Positions 41,592-50,590 of a stretch of 64,000 nt of DNA are shown in pieces. A program made the translations under genes and the position numbers. Each line of letters opens with the position of its first letter. The stretch's first letter is position 1. Origin of the DNA: Peribacillus simplex (GTDB lineage: Bacteria > Bacillota > Bacilli > Bacillales > DSM-1321); NCBI RefSeq assembly GCF_030123325.1, contig NZ_CP126106.1, positions 2,384,001 to 2,448,000 of the forward strand, read 5' to 3'. Below the pieces are notes generated by a model. The model searched no databases, was not told the origin of the DNA, and worked only from the letters and a program-made list of their open reading frames with translations.

Positions 41592-42377
41592 TTTTTCACT
41601 CCTTCAATTGTTACATATCCTTTTCGACATAATTTAAAAAATACCTCTATAAAAAATAACGGTCATCCTTTAAAGAAAAATTACTTTTTTGATAAGTGAA
41701 TAAATTGGTTTTTCAGCAAAAAGTACTTGTTTATAGAAAGTTTTTCATATGGGCAGCCTTTTTACTGGATCAGTCTAATAAGTTTAGTAACACAAGCAAT
41801 AAAATAAAGTTTAGCAGAGCCTTAATAAAAGAAGTAATGGCTAGACACTTTACTATTTTGGTACCCATTTTGAGGCATTAGTTCAACAATCTAAACATTA
41901 TTTTTGATTAGATGAAGTTTTTTAAAAGGTATCTGATAATTTGTCCATGCAAATGCCTCGTTTTATACATACCATGATAGAAGATGCCATCCTACTAATG
42001 TTATTACGTTGATTACCATCAATGTCGCTTTCACCACTGTTAGAATGTCTATCCACTTTAAGATAGTAGTAGAGCCAGAGTAAATGATTAAGGCTTTCCA
42101 CAAGTAGGGAATCCACAGACATGAAGTAATGGTAAAAGGTGATATAAAATAAAAAAGAAAAAACGGTTGGATATGTAACCAATAGTCATTCAGGGATGGA
42201 AAGCATAAACTAGCGAATTAATTTGTTAGAAAAATAGAACCGTCAGCCATCGATAACAAGCGGTTTTTATTCTTCAACTGTCGGGCTGATTTTTGGAATC
42301 TAAGAGTGTGCAAGTTCGCTTTATATGAAATTATTGTTAATAATTATAATAACTCTTATCGAGAGAGGTGGATAAAA
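41592..42377. other. Intergenic region with a possible gene relic
   Basis: No gene with start and ribosome site is visible. On the minus strand an open stretch from about 42199 to the stop at 41963 reads as a strongly hydrophobic sequence (WIDILTVVKATLMVINVITL) but has no start codon, which looks like a membrane-protein relic. Weak. Confidence 0.35.
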
Positions 42378-43298
42378 ATGAAAGCAGATGCCGTTTTTGA
42401 AGGTGGGGGGGTCAGGGGAATTGCTTTTATTGGAGCGATTCAAGCAATGGAAGAGGAAAAAGTAGAATGGGAGAGACTTGCGGGGACATCAGCAGGAGCA
42501 GTAATCGCAGCTCTTTTGGCTAGTGGCTATAAAAGCCATGAAATTAGAGAGCGGTATAGTGAAATCAACTACTCAAAGATTCGAGGCAGGACATTTCTGA
42601 ATCGAATTCCCATTGTGGGCTTCTTTTTGGAACTTATGGTTCATCTTGGGATTTTCAAAAACGACTATTTGGAAAAATGGGTGGATTCTCTTCTTTCAGA
42701 AAAAGGGATTAAGACATTCGCGGATCTTCCAGATGGAAAGTTGAAGATAATTGCGTCTGATGTTTCGAATGGCCAGATGCTTATTTTGCCAGATGATTTG
42801 GTACGCTATGGTATGTCACCTGCTGATTTAAAAGTTTCAACTGCCGTAATGATGAGTGCCTCTCTGCCATTTTTCTTCCGTCCGGTTATCTGGAAATCAA
42901 AAGACCGGAAAAAATCCTACATTTTAGATGGTGGTTTACTTAGTAACTTCCCAATATGGATTTTCGATACAGAAAATCCTCGCTTTCCAACATTCGGATT
43001 CCATTTTGTGAAAGATGAAGTTAACATAGATCCGGTTATACCAACGCCAATCCACCTTTTCAAAAATATATTTAAAACGATGCTTCAAGCCCATGATTTA
43101 CGACATATGGACGAAGAAACGATTGAACGCACGATTCAAATTCCTACTGGCGGCATCGACGCAACGGACTTTGAACTGAATGAGGAAGAAATCGACTTTC
43201 TCTATCAATCAGGCTATACTTCTGCAAAAGAATTTTTGTCTAAGTGGGATTTTGAAAAATATAAGCTCAAACGGATGCAAAGAGTAAAAAATAAGTAG
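42378..43298 (+). CDS. Patatin-like phospholipase family protein
   Basis: 306-residue serine hydrolase of the patatin/RssA family: oxyanion loop GGGVRG, nucleophile S38 in GTSAG, and catalytic aspartate D184 in DGGLLSN. There is no signal peptide, so it is cytoplasmic or peripheral. ATG 42378 is selected over ATG 42306 because GAGAGGTGG lies just before it and the patatin domain starts there. It probably cleaves acyl esters of membrane lipids; the true substrate is unknown. It stands alone. Confidence 0.9.
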   Translation: MKADAVFEGGGVRGIAFIGAIQAMEEEKVEWERLAGTSAGAVIAALLASGYKSHEIRERYSEINYSKIRGRTFLNRIPIVGFFLELMVHLGIFKNDYLEKWVDSLLSEKGIKTFADLPDGKLKIIASDVSNGQMLILPDDLVRYGMSPADLKVSTAVMMSASLPFFFRPVIWKSKDRKKSYILDGGLLSNFPIWIFDTENPRFPTFGFHFVKDEVNIDPVIPTPIHLFKNIFKTMLQAHDLRHMDEETIERTIQIPTGGIDATDFELNEEEIDFLYQSGYTSAKEFLSKWDFEKYKLKRMQRVKNK

Positions 43299-43994
43299 GA
43301 GAATCATTACGCTATCGTTTCAAAAGGGTGAAAGAGGGGGACGAGGAGCTGTTACAACGGCTCTTTTTCTTATTGAATGAACGAACCAATCGTTTAATTC
43401 AAAAGCAATAAGTGGAATTACAATCATAAAAAATTAATATAATATATTATTTTGATATTGGTTAACAAATATTATAAAAGCATTTAAATGTATGAGGAAA
43501 TGAGACTTTTAAAAATTATTAGATGACATAATAAATAGTATCTTTTACGACGTCTATGTGAACCAGTCAAAGAATTGACCGAACATAAAAAACTACTTCT
43601 TTCGAAAAAAATCTTGACTGAGACATATTTCAAGTCTTGAATGAAGTCATAAAATCCCACAGCTTCTAAAAGAGGTAACGATAATTTGGATAATGATTCT
43701 TCAGACCCTTTTTTATATATATTTTTATAAAAATAAAATAAATCTAGTTATATTTTCATACTAATGTTAATATAAAGTGGTAGATAATACCTAACCATGG
43801 AAAGGAGAGGATTTTATAAAAAGATATAGAAATCGGAATTGTTCCTGCCTCAGCCTTCAGCCTTCAGCCTTAAACCTTTGTCCTTCAGCCTCTACTTAGA
43901 TCACTCCATAAACAGCATCTTCTATGAGAGAATTTATTTCTTAAATGTAGGAAAAATGTTAAGAAAAAATCTACTAGAAGGGGAATAGAATATT
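43299..43994. other. Intergenic region with CAGCCTT microsatellite
   Basis: Contains a terminator (43345-43369), long AT-rich runs and a short CAGCCTT repeat near 43848-43892. At 43801-43815 an AAAGGAGAGG ribosome-site-like sequence is followed by a 10-codon frame only, possibly the start of a lost gene. Confidence 0.45.
43345..43369 (+). terminator. Terminator of the patatin gene
   Basis: GAGCTG pairs with CGGCTC (wobble) across a small loop, followed by TTTTT. Confidence 0.65.
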
Positions 43995-44579
43995 ATGAAA
44001 AATATATTTGCCTTTTCATTATCGTTGATTATTTTATTTAGTTTTGTAGCTCCTTCATTTGCAAGTATAGAAGTTAGCAACGAGACATCGACACAACAAG
44101 AAGTAAACGAACATGCCTATTCTTTTAATGAACTAGAAATAATAAGTAATACAATTTTAACGGAGCAAGAGATTGAAAATCTATATAATGAAGTTATGAG
44201 TATTAATACACTTAACTCTGGTGGTATAACTGCATATGGACCTATTTCAGGTGGATCAACAATAACTGAAATAGCTCCTATTTATAGAACCTACAAAAAT
44301 ACCGGTGTAAATGAAGCCAAAAATCTAATTTTTGCATATATGATGAAAAAGATTCCTAAAAAACTGACAGATAGTGTATTCGCTAATTGGCTTTTTGTAA
44401 AGTTAAATAGCTGGTCCAAAATTAGTCCAACTTACGTGGGTTCTTGGGTATCAAGTTCATATAGCACTGCAGAAAAGAAAAGAAATTATCATGCGACAGT
44501 GGTTCATTATGGCAAAAGTAATTACACATCACCTAAATCAGTTCAATATTTCCAATGCAATTACTGGTTTGGGAAATAA
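43995..44579 (+). CDS. Secreted protein of unknown function
   Basis: 194 residues with a clear Sec signal peptide (MKNIFAFSLSLIILFSFVAPSFA, cleavage near 24). The mature protein begins with an acidic Ser/Glu-rich stretch, includes a Gly/Ser/Thr-rich turn (GPISGGSTITEIAP, about 80-95), a helical basic part (MMKKIPKKLTD) and a C-terminal Tyr/Ser-rich end with a single cysteine. I do not recognise the family. A small membrane protein gene follows after 24 nt, the usual arrangement of a secreted toxin or bacteriocin with its immunity protein, but this is only suggestive. Confidence 0.72.
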   Translation: MKNIFAFSLSLIILFSFVAPSFASIEVSNETSTQQEVNEHAYSFNELEIISNTILTEQEIENLYNEVMSINTLNSGGITAYGPISGGSTITEIAPIYRTYKNTGVNEAKNLIFAYMMKKIPKKLTDSVFANWLFVKLNSWSKISPTYVGSWVSSSYSTAEKKRNYHATVVHYGKSNYTSPKSVQYFQCNYWFGK

Positions 44580-44603
44580 TAAATCGAGGAAATGGGGAAT
44601 AAG

Positions 44604-44960
44604 ATGAATTTGAAAATATTATTGAGAATAGGTATCTTTTTATTATTTTCTTTTCTAATGATTTTTGATTATTTCCCTCATCTCGTTTTCAAAGACATTC
44701 CTAAAACTGCACTGACAATTGGAATGATCTCATTAGCGGTTGTCTATATTATCATTAATCGAAAGACTGAAAAAGATTGTGAAAATGCATTAATTGGAGA
44801 AGCAGTATTTATTTTTTATATGTTAGTGCTAATAGGATTATTAACGGTAATGGGCGGAAAATCTACTGTAGGAATTTCTTTGAATAATCCTATGCTATGG
44901 TTTGTTTTATTATTGACAATCGTTGATATGACCGTAAGATATAGGAAAATGAATGCTTAG
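44604..44960 (+). CDS. Small membrane protein, partner of the secreted protein
   Basis: 118 residues with four predicted helices (about 6-24, 33-50, 65-85 and 95-110) and a short basic C-terminus. ATG 44604 is favoured by GGGGA 6 nt upstream; ATG 44592 sits too close to GAGGA. The gene is transcribed with the preceding secreted protein. The size and topology suit an immunity or membrane-anchor role, which is inference; I know no named family. Confidence 0.68.
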   Translation: MNLKILLRIGIFLLFSFLMIFDYFPHLVFKDIPKTALTIGMISLAVVYIIINRKTEKDCENALIGEAVFIFYMLVLIGLLTVMGGKSTVGISLNNPMLWFVLLLTIVDMTVRYRKMNA

Positions 44961-45182
44961 AAAACGCTAAACTTATGAAATTGGGAAATTCCGGACGAAA
45001 AAACAGCCAGTTGACTGCCTATTTACTTCATATTATCTCAGACTAAAGCTTTAGGCACATAACATGTACTTTATTATTTTCTTATAACGAACGAAGGAGC
45101 CTTTATAGCTTCTTCGTTTGGTTGGTTAAGAGTTCCCTTATTTCATAATAAATCGAATCGTATAATCTTTTCCATTGATACT

Positions 45183-45512
45183 CTACAGCAAGAATTTAAT
45201 TAATTCTGCGTACCTTTCCTCAAGCCAATCTCGAGCGAATACATTAGGTGCAACTAATGTCATTCGGTCACTTTCAATAGAAGAAAAGTACACATCTTTC
45301 ATCCAAGCCTCATAGCTCGGTTTAGAGATCTTTTTCTGCATTTGTAATTTAACAAGGGAGAATATATCTTTATCGTCCAACAATTCATTATGTATTGACA
45401 CATCTTTTAAAGGAAGTACAGCCTCTTGATCCGGGTTTAAATGATCTATTATTTGAGTGACACGATTTAATTCATGTCTTAGTGAAAGTTTTAGCTTTAG
45501 TAACTCCTGCAT
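45183..45512 (-). CDS. Stand-alone DnaA N-terminal-domain protein
   Basis: 109 residues. The C-terminal half (about 52-109: KLQMQKKISKPSYEAWMKDVYFSS..., then APNVFARDWLEERY) is clearly like domain I of DnaA, the part that binds partner proteins and self-associates. The AAA+ and DNA-binding domains are absent; the frame ends cleanly shortly after the domain. The first half is helical and charged. There is no ribosome site before ATG 45512; its A overlaps the stop of a 10-codon leader (see 45512-45544). It may bind DnaA or its regulators and modulate initiation, which is inference. Confidence 0.8.
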   Translation of the reverse strand: MQELLKLKLSLRHELNRVTQIIDHLNPDQEAVLPLKDVSIHNELLDDKDIFSLVKLQMQKKISKPSYEAWMKDVYFSSIESDRMTLVAPNVFARDWLEERYAELIKFLL

Positions 45513-45544
45513 TAAAAAATCTTAGATTTATCATTACTATCCAT
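45512..45544 (-). CDS. 10-codon leader overlapping the DnaA-like start (or frameshifted N-terminus)
   Basis: On the minus strand ATG 45544 follows AAGGGGACG and encodes MDSNDKSKIF, stopping with TAA that overlaps the ATG of the DnaA-like gene (TAATG). Either this is a leader coupling translation, or the two frames are one gene broken in a run of six T residues; one added T would join them. Confidence 0.45.
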   Translation of the reverse strand: MDSNDKSKIF

Positions 45545-45667
45545 TGTACGTCCCCTTGATGTCTGGTTATCTTTCTATTATAACTTTTTTATGTTCTATT
45601 CCCATGGCGAATTCTACACGAAATAAGGTAGAAAACTATACTAGGAAGCAATAGGTAAAAGTCCAAG

Positions 45668-45702
45668 AAAGATCCATGAAGTATTAGTTCATGGATCTTT
45701 TT
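45668..45702. terminator. Hairpin at the end of the Spo0E-like gene
   Basis: GATCCATGAA pairs with TTCATGGATC across a short loop, with T-rich tracts on both strands. Confidence 0.75.
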
Positions 45703-45877
45703 AGACATATTCTAAATCATTTGGTTCTTTTTCATTTGTAAGTAAATTCAACAGTTCATCTAGTTCCTGGCTTTTATGTAATGTTTTTGGGGCAGTAAAT
45801 CCATAAATCAATCCGGTGGTTATTAGTTCTTTCCTCAATATCTCAATTTTTTCAAATAATGCTTCCATACTCTCCAA
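45701..45877 (-). CDS. Spo0E-like aspartyl-phosphate phosphatase
   Basis: 58-residue two-helix protein of the Spo0E/YnzD family, which removes phosphate from Spo0A~P (or a related regulator) to delay sporulation. The signature is visible: helix 1 EALFEKIEILRKELI, and helix 2 with the SQELDELL motif. TTG 45877 fits GAGGGA 7 nt upstream; TTG 45892 overlaps that site. It lies next to the DnaA-like gene on the same strand, about 190 bases upstream of it. Confidence 0.85.
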   Translation of the reverse strand: MESMEALFEKIEILRKELITTGLIYGFTAPKTLHKSQELDELLNLLTNEKEPNDLEYV

Positions 45878-45892
45878 TGCAGAATCCCTCAA

Positions 45893-46345
45893 GTACTTTC
45901 ATTTTTTATTTTGAAACCATTATTACATAAATTAGGATGTTTTTAAATAAAAAGTGAGTAATTACTCATGAATTTTTCAGACATTCGTTAGTCTGATATC
46001 GACCATGCTATTATTCTAATTATTCACAGACTTTACATAAACAGATTAAATACTATAAGTTTATTGAAGTTTTTCCATTGTTAAAATAACCCATGGCAGT
46101 TATTTGTAACGATTAAATAAATGATTCATGAAGAGAAGTAGGATGAAAGACTGTCGGTAAATGTAAAAGTTTGTAGGTCAATGTAATTGTATGAGTGAAT
46201 CATATCTCTTTTTGTGTTCGATGGGGACCATTAGTCCTGATTGAAAATTCCTAAATGGGAACTTATTGATTTACACTTCTTCATACACCTTTAAAAATGC
46301 CCTTCTATACTTGAACCAGATTCAAATATTAGGAGGGAAAGATCA
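45893..46345. other. Divergent intergenic region upstream of phoD
   Basis: AT-rich, holds the phoD promoter. TTTACA-like hexamers at 46030-46050 could be part of a PhoP box, by analogy with B. subtilis phoD, but the spacing is not convincing. No gene. Confidence 0.4.
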
Positions 46346-48088
46346 ATGAATAATGAAAGAGCAATGGATGATTTAATTAAGAATTGGAGCGAATTAGGCA
46401 AGAACATGGACCGCAGAAACTTTATCCAGGGAGCAAGTAAGCTTGCCGGACTTTCATTAGGTCTTGCCCTTGCTCAATCAATGGGCGGGATTGAAGTGAA
46501 TGCTGCCCCGAAATTCAGTGATTATCCATTTACTCTCGGTGTAGCTTCAGGTGATCCGCTCTCGGATAGTGTAGTTTTATGGACAAGGTTGGCACCTGAT
46601 CCGTTGAATGGCGGAGGAATGCCAAATGAAGCCATTTCCGTTAAATGGGAAGTGGCAAAGGATGAGAATTTCAGAAAGATTGTCCAGCAGGGCAAGGAAA
46701 TAGCCAGGCCGGAACTTGGACACTCCGTTCATGTGGAAGTAAGCGGGTTAAAACCTGACAAGGTCTATTTTTACCGTTTTAAAAGCGGAGGGGAAGTAAG
46801 TCAGACTGGGAAAACGAAAACTCTTCCGCCAGTAGGTTCAAGTGTTTCGAGCTTGTCATTCGCGTTTGTTTCATGCCAGCAATTTGAGCATGGTTATTAT
46901 ACGGCATATAAACATTTGGCAAAAGAAGATCTGGATATTGTCTTTCACCTTGGCGATTATATATATGAATATGGACCAAATGAATATGTTTCATCTACAG
47001 GTAATGTCCGTGTACATAGTGGTCCGGAGATCATCACGCTTGAGGATTATCGAAATAGATACGCACAATACCGCTCTGATACCCATCTAAAAGCGGCACA
47101 CGCAGCTTTCCCATGGGTCGTGACATGGGATGATCATGAAGTTGAAAACAATTATGCAAATGTCATCCCGGAAAAAGGACAATCGGTAGAAGCATTCATC
47201 AAGAGAAGGGCCGCCGCCTATCAGGCTTACTATGAGCATATGCCCCTTCGTAAATCGTCTTTGCCTAAGGGAGCGGATATGCGGTTATACCGAAATTTCA
47301 CATATGGAGATCTGGCCTCTTTCTTTGTATTGGATTCCCGTCAATACCGCGATGATCAGGCAAACGGCGATGGAAGTTCCCCGCAAACGCCTGAGTCACT
47401 TGATCCGAAACGGACATTGCTAGGTCCAGAGCAGGAACAGTGGCTAACTGACAATCTATCAAAATCAAATACGAAGTGGAACGTTCTGCCTCAGCAGATT
47501 TTCTTTGCACAACGGAATTATGGAACACCAACCGCTCCCAAATTCAGCATGGATTCCTGGGATGGGTACCCGGCTGCACGCGATCGTTTAATTGATGTAA
47601 TCAAAGGAAACAACCTGGAAAATCTGGTCGTGTTGACCGGTGATGTACATGCTAGCTGGGCAGCCAATCTAAAGGCGGATTTCGATGATCCAAATTCAAA
47701 GATTTTCGGTGTGGAGTTTGTCGGAACTTCCATCACATCTGGTGGAAATGGAGCGGATAAGCGTGCGGATACTGATAAAATACTAAGTCAGAATCCACAT
47801 ATAAAGTTCTTTAATGATTACCGGGGATATGTCCGTTGCAAAGTAACCCCAGAACAATGGAAGGCTGACTACCGTGTAGTTCCATTCGTGACAGAACCAG
47901 GTGCGGACATATCGACAAGAGCATCCTTTGTTTTTGATAAGGATCAAACAGGGCTGCGTAAGGTTGCTTCAGCAGCGGTTATGGAAGGTGTACAAAAAAC
48001 GAACGAAGTTGAGGAAGATCGGACGCGTGCCCATAATCGCGCACACGAAAAACAAAGAATGAAAAAGCAGGGGAATGTGACGAATTGA
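46346..48088 (+). CDS. phoD: PhoD-family alkaline phosphatase/phosphodiesterase, Tat-exported
   Basis: 580-residue exported enzyme that hydrolyses phosphate esters and wall teichoic acid. The Tat signal is DRRNFIQ (R23, R24) with a hydrophobic stretch to about 52. The mature part has the PhoD N-terminal domain and a metallophosphatase core with FVSCQQFEHGYY, HLGDYIYEYG, WDDHEVENNY and VLTGDVHASW, the expected calcium/iron ligands. AGGAGGG precedes ATG 46346. Its order with tatA and tatC is the same as in B. subtilis, where the pair exports PhoD under phosphate starvation. Confidence 0.95.
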   Translation: MNNERAMDDLIKNWSELGKNMDRRNFIQGASKLAGLSLGLALAQSMGGIEVNAAPKFSDYPFTLGVASGDPLSDSVVLWTRLAPDPLNGGGMPNEAISVKWEVAKDENFRKIVQQGKEIARPELGHSVHVEVSGLKPDKVYFYRFKSGGEVSQTGKTKTLPPVGSSVSSLSFAFVSCQQFEHGYYTAYKHLAKEDLDIVFHLGDYIYEYGPNEYVSSTGNVRVHSGPEIITLEDYRNRYAQYRSDTHLKAAHAAFPWVVTWDDHEVENNYANVIPEKGQSVEAFIKRRAAAYQAYYEHMPLRKSSLPKGADMRLYRNFTYGDLASFFVLDSRQYRDDQANGDGSSPQTPESLDPKRTLLGPEQEQWLTDNLSKSNTKWNVLPQQIFFAQRNYGTPTAPKFSMDSWDGYPAARDRLIDVIKGNNLENLVVLTGDVHASWAANLKADFDDPNSKIFGVEFVGTSITSGGNGADKRADTDKILSQNPHIKFFNDYRGYVRCKVTPEQWKADYRVVPFVTEPGADISTRASFVFDKDQTGLRKVASAAVMEGVQKTNEVEEDRTRAHNRAHEKQRMKKQGNVTN

Positions 48089-48158
48089 TAGGGAACCATA
48101 ATGATGCTTGACAAGAATATGGCGAATAAAAATGAGAAAATCAGAGGAGTGAATAAGT

Positions 48159-48371
48159 ATGCTTTCAAATATAGGAATACCCGGTTTGGTGATTGTCCTC
48201 GTGATTGCACTGATTATTTTTGGACCGTCCAAGCTGCCGGAAATCGGCCGTGCATTTGGCCGGACATTGTCCGAGTTCAAAAGTGCAACAAAGGGATTGG
48301 TGAATGATTCAGAAAAAGAGGATGAAAACGAGAATAAAGCTGCGTCAAGAGCTGTTAAAAAAGAGGGATGA
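48159..48371 (+). CDS. tatAd: Sec-independent translocase subunit TatA (TatAd type)
   Basis: 70-residue pore subunit with one N-terminal helix, the FGPSKLPEIGRAFGRTL hinge and amphipathic helix, and a charged tail. AGGAGTG precedes ATG 48159. It lies between phoD and tatC, as B. subtilis tatAd does. The first 40 residues are nearly the same as those of the TatA at 17287. Confidence 0.94.
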   Translation: MLSNIGIPGLVIVLVIALIIFGPSKLPEIGRAFGRTLSEFKSATKGLVNDSEKEDENENKAASRAVKKEG

Positions 48372-48384
48372 ATTTAATGGGATA

Positions 48385-48416
48385 GAGCGGGCGGAAAGAC
48401 TCGCCTGCTTCTTTTC
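48385..48416 (+). terminator. Hairpin between tatA and tatC of the phoD operon
   Basis: GCGGGCG pairs with CGCCTGC (one wobble) and is followed by TTCTTTT. It sits at the same place as the hairpin at 17494 in the other tat operon. Confidence 0.7.
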
Positions 48417-48485
48417 ATGAAAAGAGTTCGAGGGAGATGCTATTTGCAATAGTGCAAGTAAAATGTCTAAAAAGGAGGAGTGAAG

Positions 48486-49220
48486 GTGGAAAGTAAGGAT
48501 TTACACGTTATTGAGCATATGGAGGAACTCCGAAGCAGAATCATTAAAACACTGATAGGTTTTCTGGCTTTTTTCATAGTGAGTTTCATATTCGTACAGG
48601 ATATTTATGAACTGCTCATTAAGGATTTGGAAGGAAAGCTTGCCGTGCTGGGACCAAGTGAGATCCTTTGGGTTTACATGATTATCGCTGCGGTTTGTGC
48701 AATAGCTGCAACGATTCCGCTAGCAGCCTATCAGTTATGGCGCTTTGTGGCTCCAGCGCTGAAACCGGAAGAGAGAAGAGTTACATTTCGGTTCATACCC
48801 GGGCTCTTCATTCTATTCATCACCGGTATCTCATTTGGATATTTTGTTTTGTTTCCAATCGTGCTGGGTTTCCTCACTTCCCTATCGGCCGGGCAGTTCG
48901 AGATGATGTTCACAGCTGAAAAGTACTTTCGGTTCATGATTAATTTGATCTTACCTTTCGGGATTTTATTCGAGATGCCGCTTGTGGTCATGTTCCTGAC
49001 CAGATTAGGCATCATCAATCCAACAGTGTTGAAAAAGTCACGTAAGGTTTCTTATTTCGTCCTGGTTGTCATCTCGATCCTGATTACGCCTCCAGATTTA
49101 ATTTCGGACATTTTGGTCATCGTCCCTTTACTTGTGCTTTATGAAGTGAGTGTACAACTGTCCAATATGGTTTACCGAAAAAGGCTAATGAAAGATGAGA
49201 CGGCATTACCTGTAACGTGA
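48486..49220 (+). CDS. tatCd: Sec-independent translocase subunit TatC (TatCd type)
   Basis: 244-residue, six-helix receptor subunit close to B. subtilis TatCd: IEHMEELRSRIIKTL, the LGPSEILWVYMI stretch, ISFGYFVLFPIVLGFL and ITPPDLISDIL. GTG 48486 is favoured over GTG 48480 because AGGAGG touches the latter. It ends the phoD operon before a terminator at 49280. Confidence 0.95.
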   Translation: MESKDLHVIEHMEELRSRIIKTLIGFLAFFIVSFIFVQDIYELLIKDLEGKLAVLGPSEILWVYMIIAAVCAIAATIPLAAYQLWRFVAPALKPEERRVTFRFIPGLFILFITGISFGYFVLFPIVLGFLTSLSAGQFEMMFTAEKYFRFMINLILPFGILFEMPLVVMFLTRLGIINPTVLKKSRKVSYFVLVVISILITPPDLISDILVIVPLLVLYEVSVQLSNMVYRKRLMKDETALPVT

Positions 49221-49279
49221 AATGGCTGATCCAGATCCTTTAGAAAGAAACATTTCTTAGTAAATAGTTATTGAACACT

Positions 49280-49313
49280 AAAAAGTTGAGGGGCATATCC
49301 CTCAACTTTTTTA
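49280..49313 (+). terminator. Terminator of the phoD-tat operon
   Basis: AAAAGTTGAGGG pairs perfectly with CCCTCAACTTTT, followed by TT. Confidence 0.92.
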
Positions 49314-49811
49314 TTGCGGAATAATAATTGATGATATAAATAGGGGAATATACTTTCCATACCTAAACAGTTTTCTTTTCTTTTTTGTCAGGTTTTGATG
49401 TCGGACTAAGTCTATTTAAGCGAGATTATAAATAGCCTTTTCCTTGTATAAACCTTTGGGGATTTATTGGAATGCCTTATTCATTCAGGTAAACTCAAAG
49501 GCTTCTGAACAGCGTTAAGTTGTTCAAGAAATCTGCATTGCTTAAATGTTTATATAGTAAACATGAACATCCTCAAGTTTTAAGGAGGATGTTTTATTTT
49601 ATTTATTAGAAGGAGAGAGGATTCTGGTTAGCGAATTATTGTAATCACTTGAACCAAAAATATGCATTCTTCATAAAATCATTCAAAAATAACGAAAGGG
49701 AAAAGGTTCGAATAAATGGTTGTAAGAGGTGTGTATCTTATGGTTCAAGTATAAATATATATTTAAGGGGGGAGACATTATCAAAATATTGAACGGGATG
49801 GTGAGAAGTTT
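49314..49811. other. Intergenic region with one hairpin
   Basis: Contains a hairpin (CATCCTC / GAGGATG at 49568-49591) followed by TTTTATTTT, i.e. a terminator without a visible gene ahead of it. The remainder is AT-rich with no gene. Confidence 0.5.
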
Positions 49812-50444
49812 ATGAAGGATTTAGTGAAAATTATCGCAGGAAACATTTCCATGACCTTTGCCTATGCTTATTTAATCGTTCCCAATGAAATTATCAATGG
49901 CGGGGTAACTAGCTCGGCATTATTATTGAATGCATTATCGGGTTATAACATTGCCATGCTAGCCAATTTCGTAACAGGATTACTGTTAATCATTTGTTTA
50001 GTTTTTCTAGGGAAAGAATACTTTTTCAAGTCGATTGTAAGTTCGCTTAGCTATATGGTTTTTTTCAATTTTTTTTATTCATTGAAGATTAATTTCGAAA
50101 TAAATATCGCTTTAGTGATTATCATTTCGTCGATTTTGATAGCGATAGGATATTATTTATGTATAACAGCAAATGCCTCCACTGTTGGCTTTGACGTGAT
50201 CGCCTTAATTTTACATCATAAAAATGAAAAAATAGATATTGCAGCGACAATAAGGATTATCAATCTTTTCGTACTGATATTGGGACTTCTTGTTTACGGT
50301 TATACATCGATCGTTAAGGGAATTGCGTTTACATTGCTTTTTTCATACCTTCTGAAGAAAATGCTGGATAGGAAGCAGAATACCGTAAAATTAGCAACGG
50401 AAAGTGTGTTAGATGAATCCTCCAATGTGAAAGAAGTAAAATGA
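49812..50444 (+). CDS. YitT/YczE-type integral membrane protein
   Basis: 210 residues with about five to six helices. The N-terminus has the NGGVTSSALLLNALSGYNIAM block and the middle the ANASTVGFDVIALIL block typical of the YitT superfamily. It lacks the cytoplasmic DUF2179 domain at the C-terminus, so it belongs to the shorter YczE/YyaS-like branch. Function is unknown. It is a single gene; the taurine cluster promoter begins about 90 bases after it. Confidence 0.78.
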   Translation: MKDLVKIIAGNISMTFAYAYLIVPNEIINGGVTSSALLLNALSGYNIAMLANFVTGLLLIICLVFLGKEYFFKSIVSSLSYMVFFNFFYSLKINFEINIALVIIISSILIAIGYYLCITANASTVGFDVIALILHHKNEKIDIAATIRIINLFVLILGLLVYGYTSIVKGIAFTLLFSYLLKKMLDRKQNTVKLATESVLDESSNVKEVK

Positions 50445-50529
50445 AAAATATTTGAGGTTTTCAGTATTAATGGGCACCTTTTTTATTTGAAAATTTTCAT
50501 TTTGTTATCTAAATATTCTGATTTTTAAA

Positions 50530-50590
50530 TTGACTTTAAAAAAATCAGAGTGTATTATACACATAGTAAGTGGTCCTAACATCATGACGT
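50530..50590 (+). promoter_or_regulatory. Promoter with GntR-type operator ahead of the permease (site 1)
   Basis: TTGACT (50530-50535), 17 bases, TATTAT (50553-50558) form a good sigma-A promoter. A 24-bp element at 50567-50590 starts 8 bases after the -10 and matches those at 53902 and 59428 (13 of 24 positions the same in all three by hand alignment), with the core ACAT-CATG-ACGT. It is probably the target of the GntR regulator at 59476. An outer inverted repeat (CCTAACATCA / TGATGTTGG) adds to it. Confidence 0.75.

Noticed and set aside
43840..43900. CAGCCTT repeats as a regulatory element
   Set aside because: A short, irregular microsatellite in an AT-rich gap; nothing links it to either neighbour gene.
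46030..46060. PhoP box ahead of phoD
   Set aside because: TTTACA-like hexamers are present but not with regular 11-base spacing; not listed as a feature.
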